A DNA stretch of 64,000 nucleotides from Clostridiales bacterium (GCA_017569285.1 CP069419.1:1-64000); one strand, 5' to 3'. Positions 16,116 through 23,814 are shown, counted from the first letter of the stretch. A program made the numbers and translations. The notes: generated by a model not told the origin, from the sequence alone.

Positions 16116-16169
16116 TGTGAATGTAGCCGGAATATATAAAAGAGGCAAGAAAGGAGATGAAGTATAAAC

Positions 16170-16835
16170 ATGACTTATATTCCGTCAAAAGAGGATAGAG
16201 ATCTGAGGAAACGGTTTGGTGATCGTCTTGTTATGGCAAGAAAGAAAAAAGGATTTACACAGGAGCAGCTTGCCGGAATGATAGGGAGAGGAACTCAAAC
16301 TATATCTAATTGGGAAAGTGGATATTACTATCCAAAGGAAATCGACACTCTACTCAAACTCGCTGAAACACTTGAATGTGATCCGGATTTCCTTTTGGAC
16401 AGACTTGATGAAAGCACACATGATATTCATTTTGTGCATGAGTTTACCGGACTATCAGAAGAGGCAATAAAGAGGATCCGCAATCCGGAATTAGATCATC
16501 CGTATGCAAAGACACTTTCACGAATGATTGAAACTAACCGTTTTGATAATCTGATCACTACATATAAAATATTCCTCAATTTCTTAGAAAAGATTGAAAC
16601 CGAGGATCTTGAAAGAGTGAATGATTATCAGATCGGCAATGATCAAGTTATTCTTGGAAGAAATGAAGCAGCGAACCATTTCAAACAGGAAGTATCGTTA
16701 GCAATGACACATTTGTGTGAGGACAATTATTCGGATCGTGTTCAAAAGATCATTCAAGACATTCCGACTCCGTTTACATTGTCAATGGAACCTTTCCGTG
16801 CAAGAGTACAAAAAGACACGGAAGGGGATGAATGA
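16170..16835 (+). CDS. CI-like XRE family repressor
   Basis: 221 residues. An N-terminal helix-turn-helix of the XRE type (R-L-V-M-A-R-K-K-K-G-F-T-Q-E-Q-L-A-G-M-I-G ... T-I-S-N-W-E-S-G) is followed by a C-terminal region of about 130 residues with no S24 protease signature. It is therefore probably not released by RecA-driven self-cleavage. Satellites such as SaPIs use repressors (Stl) that are released by binding a helper-phage protein, and the missing protease fits that idea. AGGAGATGAAG precedes the ATG. It is transcribed from the consensus promoter at 16087. Confidence 0.85.
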   Translation: MTYIPSKEDRDLRKRFGDRLVMARKKKGFTQEQLAGMIGRGTQTISNWESGYYYPKEIDTLLKLAETLECDPDFLLDRLDESTHDIHFVHEFTGLSEEAIKRIRNPELDHPYAKTLSRMIETNRFDNLITTYKIFLNFLEKIETEDLERVNDYQIGNDQVILGRNEAANHFKQEVSLAMTHLCEDNYSDRVQKIIQDIPTPFTLSMEPFRARVQKDTEGDE

Positions 16836-16978
16836 TGACCGGAAAACGAAAGGCCGTCACCGGACGGATCCGGCAGCGGCCAGGCACTCCAACCTACCAC
16901 AGAAGAAGCACCATCGGAATTATACTCCGGAATGGTGTTTCCTACAAGACACAACAAACAGAGATGAAAGGAAGGTAA
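16832..16978 (+). CDS. small basic protein overlapping the repressor gene
   Basis: 48 residues, very basic (G-K-R-K-A-V-T-G-R-I-R-Q-R-P-G). Its ATG overlaps the repressor's TGA, which suggests coupling, with GGAAGGGG just upstream. It ends 4 bases before the next ATG. The short length and lack of any family make it tentative. Confidence 0.45.
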   Translation: MMTGKRKAVTGRIRQRPGTPTYHRRSTIGIILRNGVSYKTQQTEMKGR

Positions 16979-16982
16979 CACC

Positions 16983-17498
16983 ATGAATACTATCGCAAAG
17001 AAACTCACCCTGGACGAAATCAAAGCATTGCCGAAAGCCTCCGTTATTTGGATGGAAGTCAATGATAAAACTGATAACGGAATTGTATGGTACTCCCTGG
17101 ATCCGGTTATGATCCGCGTACCAGGCGAGAACGGTTATTTGATCGGAGGAAACAAAGATTCAATTATTGATTTGGCCATTGATAGTCATCTGTTGGACAA
17201 TATCTCAATATGGAATCATGAACCCAATAGGGAACAGTTGATCGGAATCACACAGGAAGAATACGACAGTATTTCCAATGAAGAAAGTATAGTTTTCTCC
17301 GGCTTGTCTGCTGCTATCACATCAAGACGATACACATTCAAATCATTCTGCGAAACGGCCGGATTGAATTATACAGACTTCATGGATGCACTCACCGGCA
17401 AGAGAGAGTTTATACAGATGGAAATGGTCATAATTAGATCCATGCTTAATCTATCTGATGCTGAAACAATGTCCGTTTTCTTTCCGGACTGCCGTTAA
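16983..17498 (+). CDS. hypothetical protein between repressor and integrase
   Basis: 171 residues. The N-terminal 110 look like an alpha/beta fold of unknown kind. The C-terminal 50 (F-K-S-F-C-E-T-A-G-L-N-Y-T-D-F-M-D-A-L-T-G-K-R-E-F) resemble a small Cro-like helix-turn-helix. It is preceded by GAAAGGAAGG. Its place suggests a regulatory partner of the repressor. No family is recognised. Confidence 0.65.
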   Translation: MNTIAKKLTLDEIKALPKASVIWMEVNDKTDNGIVWYSLDPVMIRVPGENGYLIGGNKDSIIDLAIDSHLLDNISIWNHEPNREQLIGITQEEYDSISNEESIVFSGLSAAITSRRYTFKSFCETAGLNYTDFMDALTGKREFIQMEMVIIRSMLNLSDAETMSVFFPDCR

Positions 17499-17543
17499 GA
17501 TCTGACGGATGTACAGACTTCCATTTGATAGGAGGCGCGAACT

Positions 17544-18806
17544 ATGGCAACCGTAGAACCGAGAAGGAACAAGCAAGGTGTTATTACATCCTGGAGGATT
17601 ACCATATCTGATGGATACCGTCCGGACAAATCTCAAAAGCGTATATTCCGGACGTTTCATGCTGATCCGAATAAAACGGAAAACGCACAACGGAAACAGG
17701 CAGAAAAGTACGCGGCGAGATTGGAAACAGAATGTGAAGATAAAAAGATTAATGATGCTAAAAAGATCACATTCTCAAAAGTGTATGAGGAATATTCTGA
17801 TCGTCTTGATGATCTTGTGTTCAGCGGAGATTTAGCACAACAGACGGCAGATTCATACAAAAAACTATTCAATAATCGTTTGCTGAAAGAATTCGGAGGA
17901 ATGGCAATCAGAGAGATTGAAACGGATGATATTGATAGATTTCTCCGGAGATTGTCAAAGGACAGAAAGCCAAGAACAAAGACAAAATCAACCGTTTCAG
18001 AAAAGAAGGAACAACCCAAGAAACTATCCGGAACATACCGTTTGAAGTATTTTCAGCAACTCAATGGCATTTTCAAATATGCGAAGCATCAGAAGTATAT
18101 AACTATTAACCCCTGTGATAATGTAGAGAAAAATGATAAACCCAAGCGCGACACCCAGGAAGCGCAGTATTATGAACTCAATGAATGTGCAAAGATAATG
18201 GATCTGTTGTCAGTATATACAGATCCGAAATGGAAAGCATATTTTAGTCTTTCATTTTACTGCGGCTGCCGTCCTGGTGAAATAATCGGCTTAAATTGGA
18301 GTGATTATGACGGAGAAAACATTTATATTCAAGCCGGTAGTTACCAGGGAAAAGGGGAGAAGTGTAAACGGACAGAGAAACCGAAAACGAAAAAGTCAAA
18401 GAGAAGGATAATGCTTGCACCGGAGGCGGTTACTGCTCTGAATGCCTGGAAAGCCGAACAAGCGAAAAAACGCTTGAAGTGCGGTAAATGTTGGCAGAAT
18501 CCGGAGGCAGTATTTACAAACGATGAAGGCGAAAGGATCCGACCGCAAGCACCGACAAAAGCATGGAAGAACTTCACAACTGAAAACAAACTCCGTCATT
18601 TACCGCTTTATGATCTCCGGCATACAAACTGTTCAATGCTGATTGCCTCGCGTGAATTGTCTGTTGAAGAAGTTTCAGCGAGAATGGGCCATGAACAGAC
18701 AAGTACAACATTAAATATTTATACCCATGCTTTTGCGAATTATAACAGGAGAGCGACAACCGCCCTGGCCAATGTTCTTAAAGCGGCAGCAAACGACAAT
18801 CAATAA
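17544..18806 (+). CDS. int: tyrosine-type site-specific integrase
   Basis: 420 residues. It has an arm-binding N-terminal part with an AP2-like strand pattern, a SAM-like core-binding domain (about 75-200) and the catalytic domain. The catalytic residues seen are R243 (G-C-R-P-G-E), R359 (Y-D-L-R-H), H383 (M-G-H) and the nucleophile Y393 (N-I-Y-T-H). The first residue of the HxxR box is Tyr (Y356) instead of the usual His. GGAGGCG precedes the ATG. The gene reads toward the tRNA-Leu at 18898, its likely target, and ends 92 bases from it. Confidence 0.95.
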   Translation: MATVEPRRNKQGVITSWRITISDGYRPDKSQKRIFRTFHADPNKTENAQRKQAEKYAARLETECEDKKINDAKKITFSKVYEEYSDRLDDLVFSGDLAQQTADSYKKLFNNRLLKEFGGMAIREIETDDIDRFLRRLSKDRKPRTKTKSTVSEKKEQPKKLSGTYRLKYFQQLNGIFKYAKHQKYITINPCDNVEKNDKPKRDTQEAQYYELNECAKIMDLLSVYTDPKWKAYFSLSFYCGCRPGEIIGLNWSDYDGENIYIQAGSYQGKGEKCKRTEKPKTKKSKRRIMLAPEAVTALNAWKAEQAKKRLKCGKCWQNPEAVFTNDEGERIRPQAPTKAWKNFTTENKLRHLPLYDLRHTNCSMLIASRELSVEEVSARMGHEQTSTTLNIYTHAFANYNRRATTALANVLKAAANDNQ

Positions 18807-18829
18807 AATAAACGACACAATAAACGACA
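18791..18829 (+). repeat. right arm-type repeats (AAACGACA x3)
   Basis: Three identical 8-mers at 18791-18798, 18810-18817 and 18822-18829, at and beyond the end of the integrase gene. They match the left-end copies at 8412 and 8424. They are likely integrase arm sites. Confidence 0.5.
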
Positions 18830-18855
18830 AGGCCCTAATAACAGGGCCTTTTTTC
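18829..18855 (+). terminator. terminator of the integrase gene
   Basis: AAGGCCCT pairs with AGGGCCTT around an AATAAC loop, followed by TTTT. It lies 22 bases after the integrase stop codon. Confidence 0.85.
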
Positions 18856-18860
18856 ATGCA

Positions 18861-18896
18861 AATAAAAAGCCTTGCAGCCGTTGAACTGCAAGGCTT
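18861..18896 (-). terminator. terminator of tRNA-Leu(UAA), carried by the element
   Basis: On the minus strand AAGCCTTGCAG pairs with CTGCAAGGCTT and is followed by TTTTATTT. It replaces the older terminator at 8192-8226, now stranded at the other end of the element. Confidence 0.85.
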
Positions 18897-18897
18897 G

Positions 18898-18980
18898 TGC
18901 GGATGATGGGACTCGAACCCATACACCGGTTAAGGTAGGGGATTTTAAGTCCCCGGTGTCTGCCATTCCACCACATCCGC
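18898..18980 (-). tRNA. tRNA-Leu(UAA), restored by the element
   Basis: Folds as a class II tRNA: acceptor GCGGATG/CATCCGC, anticodon stem GGGGA/TCCCC with loop CTTAAAA (anticodon TAA), a long variable arm, and T arm ATGGG/CCCAT. CCA is not encoded. The 3' part (from the anticodon stem) comes from the element and the 5' part from the host. Confidence 0.95.
18937..18952. repeat. attR core, 16-bp direct repeat
   Basis: AGGGGATTTTAAGTCC, identical to 8267-8282, within the anticodon arm of the intact tRNA-Leu. Confidence 0.85.
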
Positions 18981-18990
18981 AAGCCTTGTG

Positions 18991-19020
18991 AGTATAACAC
19001 CTTGCGGAAAGGCACGTCAA
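18991..19020 (-). promoter_or_regulatory. promoter of tRNA-Leu(UAA)
   Basis: Read on the minus strand: TTGACG (19020-19015), an 18-base spacer and TATACT (18996-18991), ending ten bases before the tRNA 5' end. Confidence 0.75.
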
Positions 19021-19049
19021 GCGTATAAATGGTACAGCAGGCAAAAGAA

Positions 19050-20861
19050 TCAGCCGCGGACTGTGAAGTATACGGTATAGACTTCGTCCGTAATCTCATA
19101 CAGGGGAACAATACGGAAATTTTCAGGCTGGAAGCGCGTGCGGTAAGTATTTTGCAGCCATACATATGTATCATATGTATGCGGAGTTTCCGGAAGCAGG
19201 ATTTGTTTTGGATCGGAAATACTGCCGGAAAGACCGCAGTCACGGTCAATCAGTCCGGCAAGAACAATCGGGCCGTCCACCATCGCTGCCAGTTCCGGTG
19301 CACCTTCAAGTGATTCGAAACGAACTTCGGAAGGAAAGAAAACATCGACTGTGTCATCCGACCATACACGGTTGATGACAATATATCCGTCTTTAGTTTC
19401 GGGAGATACTGGACTGCCGTTCAGAAGCACCTGCGGGGAGCCGGAACACCAGCCAGGCACGCGCAAACGGAGCTGCCAGGTCTGATCCGATGCTGTACGA
19501 ACCGTCAAACGAAGGCTCCACCTGGAGGTGTTTCCGCCGCCATGCTCATCAAAAAGGACCTGGTTGTCATAGTTTTTCATATGAACAGACTGTGATACGG
19601 CGATTTCACCGCAGTCAAGGGAAAGCTTGGCTTCGGACGGGAAATACTGGCTCACGGTGACTGAATTGCTGTCCGTGTACCAGACAAGATCCGGATACAT
19701 GGTCTGCGCCTGGATCATTGTTCCAAAGCAGCACCAGAAATCACGGGTTCTGGATCCCCAGGTCTTGTGACTGCCGGGCGCCATTGGAAGGAAATAGGTC
19801 GGCATTCCGGTATTCCTGTTTTGCTGTGCCAGGAACCCATTATATACAGCGCGTTCGATGTAATCCGCATATCGGGTATCCCCGGTCCAGCGATAGAGGT
19901 AATCCGCAGTACGAACCATATTGTAAACGGTACAAAATTCCTGGTCCGTATTGCTGATAAACCGGGCATGCGCATGCGGCGGAATCCAGAATTCTCCGGC
20001 ATTGGACCCGGTCGTCGCAAACATACCGCGTTCCGTAACGGCAGTTTTCCAGAAGGATTCCATCCGTTTCATCCAGATACTGTCACCGGTGATTTCATAA
20101 AGCCTGCCGGCACCATGGGAAACCGGAATTGAAGCATTTGCGTGATCATCGGACAAAGCATCACCATCCTTGTCCAGGCGGTCAAAAAGGGCATTTCCTT
20201 CATAGGCGGAAATCAGCTTCCGGTATTTATCCTTCCCGGTCAGAGCATAAAGATCGGCCCATACTTCGAGCATGCCGGCCTGTTCACCGCTGAAAACCGC
20301 TTCCGGGCATTCGGTCTGCATTTCATCCACCCAACGGACATACCAGTCTGCCAGACGATCGAGAATATTAATGGCTGTTTCATTCCGCAGACGGTCATAC
20401 ACATCTTTGAGGCCCATGATTGTTTTATGCATGGTATACTGCGGAGACCATATGTAACGACCGGGGCGCATCAGCGCAAAGTATTTTTCAGGGATGGAAC
20501 CTACCCATTCACCGCCGTTCAGCTGCTGGCAGCGGGCAAGTTCAGCCACTATAAAATCAATCTTTGCCTGAAGCTGCGGCTTTTGTCCCCCGGCGCACAG
20601 GGCAGAAGCCGCTGAAAGCCAGTGACCGAGAAAATGCCCGCGAAGCTGACAGCTGGGAGCCTCCCATCCCCAGTGAAGTTTTACTGAATTCGGATCGCTG
20701 ATGGACTGCATATTGGGAAGTGTAATACCGGCTTCAAGGTAAAAATTCTGGAGCAGGCATCCCGCATCCAGTTCCATCAGATATGCTTCGTTCAGATCCA
20801 TTCTGCGCTTGAAAAGACCTGGCAGAATCCGGACACTGCCGGAAGGCGCACGGGTAAGCAT
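19050..20861 (-). CDS. glycoside hydrolase family 127 (beta-L-arabinofuranosidase-like)
   Basis: 603 residues, a full-length GH127-type (alpha/alpha)6 toroid followed by beta-sandwich domains. These enzymes remove beta-L-arabinofuranose using a zinc-bound cysteine. The expected zinc ligands are visible: E-F-C at about 309-311 and the C-C-F-G pair at about 378-379, matching the Glu/Cys/Cys/Cys set of the characterised enzyme HypBA1. No signal peptide, so it acts inside the cell on imported oligosaccharides. The ATG at 20861 is preceded by GAAAGGGG; a TTG one codon upstream is less likely. It is divergent from the LacI-like/GGDEF sensor. Confidence 0.9.
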   Translation of the reverse strand: MLTRAPSGSVRILPGLFKRRMDLNEAYLMELDAGCLLQNFYLEAGITLPNMQSISDPNSVKLHWGWEAPSCQLRGHFLGHWLSAASALCAGGQKPQLQAKIDFIVAELARCQQLNGGEWVGSIPEKYFALMRPGRYIWSPQYTMHKTIMGLKDVYDRLRNETAINILDRLADWYVRWVDEMQTECPEAVFSGEQAGMLEVWADLYALTGKDKYRKLISAYEGNALFDRLDKDGDALSDDHANASIPVSHGAGRLYEITGDSIWMKRMESFWKTAVTERGMFATTGSNAGEFWIPPHAHARFISNTDQEFCTVYNMVRTADYLYRWTGDTRYADYIERAVYNGFLAQQNRNTGMPTYFLPMAPGSHKTWGSRTRDFWCCFGTMIQAQTMYPDLVWYTDSNSVTVSQYFPSEAKLSLDCGEIAVSQSVHMKNYDNQVLFDEHGGGNTSRWSLRLTVRTASDQTWQLRLRVPGWCSGSPQVLLNGSPVSPETKDGYIVINRVWSDDTVDVFFPSEVRFESLEGAPELAAMVDGPIVLAGLIDRDCGLSGSISDPKQILLPETPHTYDTYVWLQNTYRTRFQPENFRIVPLYEITDEVYTVYFTVRG

Positions 20862-20994
20862 CAATCAAAACCCCTTTCAGGAAACTATTTTCATTAACGT
20901 TATTGTATCACAGTGCGGAATGAAAGGAAACCCGGAATCTGATTTGAATTAGTTACCTGATACGAATTAATTGTAACATAATTATGTAATTATA

Positions 20995-21023
20995 TTGTGC
21001 TTTCTGCGTTTTTCCTGTATAAT
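20995..21023 (+). promoter_or_regulatory. promoter of the LacI-like/GGDEF sensor gene
   Basis: TTGTGC at 20995-21000, a 17-base spacer and TATAAT at 21018-21023. The -35 box is weak. It starts transcription about 50 bases before the gene. Confidence 0.65.
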
Positions 21024-21078
21024 GTACCAAATTGTGAAAACGGATATACTTTCCGGAACCCCTGAGAGGAAGGAACAG

Positions 21079-22953
21079 ATGAGCCGCAAAAGAATTGCTG
21101 TGCTGATCGCCAGCGTTGACCGTGAATACCAGCAGGACTTTGTATCCGGTCTCGAAAAAGCCGCTTCCAAGCGGGATATGGATTTATGCATATTCAATAC
21201 ACAGGGACATATGAATATTGCGATTTCATCGACAAGTGAGGCCGGAGAAAGCAAAATATACGACCTGCCGGATCTGTCCGGTTTTGACGGTGTAATTTCA
21301 CTTCCGGCCACGATGGGAAATGAAATTGCACTGGCCAAGATAAGGGAAGTCCTCCGGCCTGTACAGGAACTCGGGAAGCCGCATGTTTCCATTGACGTTC
21401 CCCAGGATGGGGCTGTCATGATTACGTTTGACGACCAGATCAGCATGGAGGAACTGACTGAACACCTAATCATCGAACACGATGCCCGAAGAATTGCCTT
21501 CATCGGGGGACCGGCTGATTCAAATGTATCCCGGAAACGTCTCGAAGCGGTTCAGAATGTGATGAGAAGACATGAACTTGAGCTGGAAGAAAGCATGATA
21601 TTTGACGGGGAATGGACCCGGATCGGCGGACGTCATGCAGCAGAACAGATCCTGGCAGCCGGATCTCTGCCGGATGCGGTTATATGCGCCAATGATGACA
21701 TGGCCCTCAGTGTGATTGAATGCATGAATGAGCATGAAATCTTAGTTCCCCGCGATATTGCTGTTACCGGATTTGATGCGCTGCGGGAAGCGGTCCTTCG
21801 GGGGATGACGACTGTAAACCGTCCGATAGAAAGAGCCAGCCGGAAAGCTGTGGAAATCCTGAAAAAATGGATGGAAGGCAGCCGGCCTGAAAGCAGCACT
21901 GTTCTTCTGTCCACCATTCCGATATACGGAGAGTCCTGCGGGTGCTATCAGAAAATTGACCAGATTCACGAAAAACTCCGGGTAATGGGAACAGAACGAT
22001 GGAATATGGAAAGGATCCTGACCCGGGTCAGTATGTTTTCCGGCACGATGGCCGGAGTCGGAGACGAAAATGAAGCAGCTGAAAAGATCCGGAATTTTGT
22101 GGAAAGCTGGGAAATACCGGAACTTTATCTGTGTGTTGATCCGGGTATCTGCCGGGATGCCGAAGATAACGGGGAAGAAGATCAATATCTCCTCCTGTAC
22201 GGAATCCGGGACGGAAAAGAATATGAGCCTGATCTGTACAGCCGAAAAAAGCTTGCACCTGTCCTGGACGAAGAACGGGAAAAGACGGTATGCCTTGTTT
22301 TCTGCCCGCTGTATTACCGGGACAGGAATTTCGGCTATGTGGCGATCCGGATGGGAGCAGTAACCGGTTACGCACTGTATTCTGTTCTGATGCTTCTGAA
22401 CGGAGCACTGATGAGTCTTTACCTGCAAACGAATATCCGGCGGTATACCGCAACGATCAAAGATATGTCCGTGCATGATATTATGACCGGAATGCTGAAC
22501 CGACGCGGCTACATGGAGACGGCTCCCGAAATGATTGAAAAGGCCAGGGAAGAGCAGCAGGTATTTGCGGTACTCAGCTCCGATATGGATGATATGAAGC
22601 AGATCAATGACGGATTCGGGCACCAGGCAGGGGATGACGCAATCTGCCGTGTCGGCGAAGCATTGCATATTGTGGAAAAATACGGGCTTACACCCGTTCA
22701 TATCAGCGGGGATGAATACCTGGCATACGGCATTGTGAAAACTCCTGCTGACGCTGAAGAACTGGCGGATATTGTCAGCAATGAGCTGATCCGGATCAAT
22801 ACTGATGATCCGCTGGAATACAATGTGACCGCCAGTATCGGGATTTACGCAGCTGTTCCCGGAAAAGATGATTCACTGGATTACTTTATGACACGAGCTG
22901 ACAGGGAAATGTATGCGGTCAAGAAAAAGAAAAAAAGCGAACGGAAAGAATGA
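21079..22953 (+). CDS. LacI-type sugar-binding domain fused to GGDEF
   Basis: 624 residues. Residues 4-290 are a periplasmic-binding/LacI-like sensor (R-I-A-V-L-I-A-S-V-D-R-E-Y-Q-Q-D-F, A-V-I-C-A-N-D-D-M-A, V-T-G-F-D-A) without a helix-turn-helix. A GAF-like middle region (about 300-450) precedes a GGDEF domain. That domain has D-M-D-D-M-K-Q-I-N-D-G-F-G-H but SGDEY at 543-547 in place of GGDEF. The Gly-to-Ser and Phe-to-Tyr changes may lower or abolish cyclase activity. No signal peptide or membrane segment is seen, so it would sense a small molecule in the cytosol. The start at 21079 follows GAGAGGAAGGAAC; upstream in-frame codons lack a site. Confidence 0.88.
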   Translation: MSRKRIAVLIASVDREYQQDFVSGLEKAASKRDMDLCIFNTQGHMNIAISSTSEAGESKIYDLPDLSGFDGVISLPATMGNEIALAKIREVLRPVQELGKPHVSIDVPQDGAVMITFDDQISMEELTEHLIIEHDARRIAFIGGPADSNVSRKRLEAVQNVMRRHELELEESMIFDGEWTRIGGRHAAEQILAAGSLPDAVICANDDMALSVIECMNEHEILVPRDIAVTGFDALREAVLRGMTTVNRPIERASRKAVEILKKWMEGSRPESSTVLLSTIPIYGESCGCYQKIDQIHEKLRVMGTERWNMERILTRVSMFSGTMAGVGDENEAAEKIRNFVESWEIPELYLCVDPGICRDAEDNGEEDQYLLLYGIRDGKEYEPDLYSRKKLAPVLDEEREKTVCLVFCPLYYRDRNFGYVAIRMGAVTGYALYSVLMLLNGALMSLYLQTNIRRYTATIKDMSVHDIMTGMLNRRGYMETAPEMIEKAREEQQVFAVLSSDMDDMKQINDGFGHQAGDDAICRVGEALHIVEKYGLTPVHISGDEYLAYGIVKTPADAEELADIVSNELIRINTDDPLEYNVTASIGIYAAVPGKDDSLDYFMTRADREMYAVKKKKKSERKE

Positions 22954-22984
22954 AAAAACAGGCGCTGAAAACGCCTGTTTTTTA
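22953..22984. terminator. bidirectional terminator
   Basis: AAAAAACAGGCG pairs with CGCCTGTTTTTT around CTGAAAA. It has T runs on both strands and serves the sensor gene and the convergent DUF1292 gene. Confidence 0.9.
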
Positions 22985-22998
22985 CTTTATACCAGGGA

Positions 22999-23298
22999 TT
23001 ATTCCTCTCCAAGATCTTCCGACATTTCAAGCAGCTGCTGAAAAACCGCATCAGACACTTCATCATCGGGAACAGTGTATACATCCTGTCCGTCTTCATC
23101 CGTATCAATCTTCAGGATAAAAACCTCCAGTTCCTCATCTTTGGATTCGGGATCGCAGACAGCAAGATAACTTTCCCCGTTGTATTCAAGTGTGGCCAGG
23201 TGTTCAAAAAGTGTGGATTCACCGTTTTCATCGATAAATTCAACAATCCGGTCTTCATTTTCATCTTCAGGGATGTTACTCATGATTTCATCAGACAC
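22999..23298 (-). CDS. DUF1292 domain protein (YrzB-like)
   Basis: 99 residues, strongly acidic. The DUF1292 pattern is present: I-V-E-F-I-D-E-N-G-E-S-T-L-F-E-H-L-A-T-L-E-Y-N-G-E-S-Y-L, then a late V-F-I-L-K-I. Its function is unknown, but it sits beside ruvX in many Firmicutes. The start is a GTG at 23298, chosen because AAAGGAGGT ends seven bases upstream; the first ATG at 23283 is too far from that site. It lies 34 bases after ruvX. Confidence 0.88.
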   Translation of the reverse strand: MSDEIMSNIPEDENEDRIVEFIDENGESTLFEHLATLEYNGESYLAVCDPESKDEELEVFILKIDTDEDGQDVYTVPDDEVSDAVFQQLLEMSEDLGEE

Positions 23299-23332
23299 AG
23301 GACAGACCTCCTTTATTAAGCGTACAGAAATG

Positions 23333-23743
23333 TTATTGCGCATCCAGCCATTGCTGGAGAAAAACCGCAGCAGCCACTTTATCCACATTCTTTTTCCGCT
23401 CAGAACGGGAAAGATTTCCTTCCAGCAAAGCTTCTTCAGCCGATACCGTGGACAGGCGTTCATCCTGAAATACAACGGTCAGGCCGGCTTTCTCAAGCTG
23501 AGTGCAGAAATCCCGTACTTTTGCAGCCTGAAACCCCTCCGAACCATCCATGTTCAGCGGAAGCCCGGAAAGGATGCAGGTTGTTTCATAACTGTCACAG
23601 ATTGCTTTGATCTTCCGGGTGTCCGGGCCCCAACCGACCCGTGTAAGCACTTCAACCGGGGAGGCAATTGTCCGTGTCGGATCTGAAACGGCAATACCGA
23701 TTCTGACATCCCCGATATCCAGGGCAACGATTCGTTCGTTCAT
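23333..23743 (-). CDS. ruvX: RuvX/YqgF family RNase H-like nuclease
   Basis: 136 residues, the family's usual length. The RNase H-like fold motifs are A-L-D-I-G-D-V-R-I-G-I-A-V-S-D at the start, then L-P-L-N-M-D-G-S-E-G, D-E-R-L-S-T and D-K-V-A-A-A-V-F-L. YqgF proteins were named as Holliday junction resolvase candidates and also act in 16S rRNA 5' end maturation. The ATG at 23743 gives M-N-E-R-I-V-A-L-D, the normal start; AAAGGA lies a few bases upstream. It follows pnp after a terminator. Confidence 0.95.
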   Translation of the reverse strand: MNERIVALDIGDVRIGIAVSDPTRTIASPVEVLTRVGWGPDTRKIKAICDSYETTCILSGLPLNMDGSEGFQAAKVRDFCTQLEKAGLTVVFQDERLSTVSAEEALLEGNLSRSERKKNVDKVAAAVFLQQWLDAQ

Positions 23744-23756
23744 ACCTGTCCTTTGC

Positions 23757-23801
23757 GATAAAAAGCCCCCGGCAATTCGGCTGACCGGATTCACTGGGGG
23801 C
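23757..23801 (-). terminator. terminator between pnp and ruvX
   Basis: On the minus strand GCCCCC pairs with GGGGGC, with a long inner loop, followed by TTTTT. It lies just past the pnp stop codon and may be leaky, allowing some readthrough to ruvX. Confidence 0.7.
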
Positions 23802-23814
23802 AGATTGAACATGA

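Larger units (their letters stand above)
8267..18952. mobile_element. integrative element in tRNA-Leu(UAA), possible phage satellite
   Basis: A unit of about 10.67 kb lies between two 16-bp direct repeats in tRNA-Leu. The tyrosine integrase is at the right end next to the restored tRNA. Moving left there are a small protein, a CI-like repressor, divergent excisionase-like genes and a DUF927 helicase/primase, then a plus-strand block of small genes, a PLD-like protein, a possible small terminase, a sigma factor and an ArpU-like regulator. No large terminase, portal, capsid, tail, holin/lysin, relaxase or type IV secretion gene is seen. That set fits a PICI-like phage satellite better than a prophage or an ICE; this is inference. 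The interior is richer in A+T than the flanks. Confidence 0.85.

Noticed and set aside
8267-18952. Complete prophage or integrative conjugative element
   Set aside because: No portal, capsid, tail, lysis, large terminase, relaxase or coupling protein is visible.
21742-22701. 319-codon minus-strand frame inside the LacI-like/GGDEF gene
   Set aside because: Antisense shadow of a clear gene; composition is typical of a false frame.
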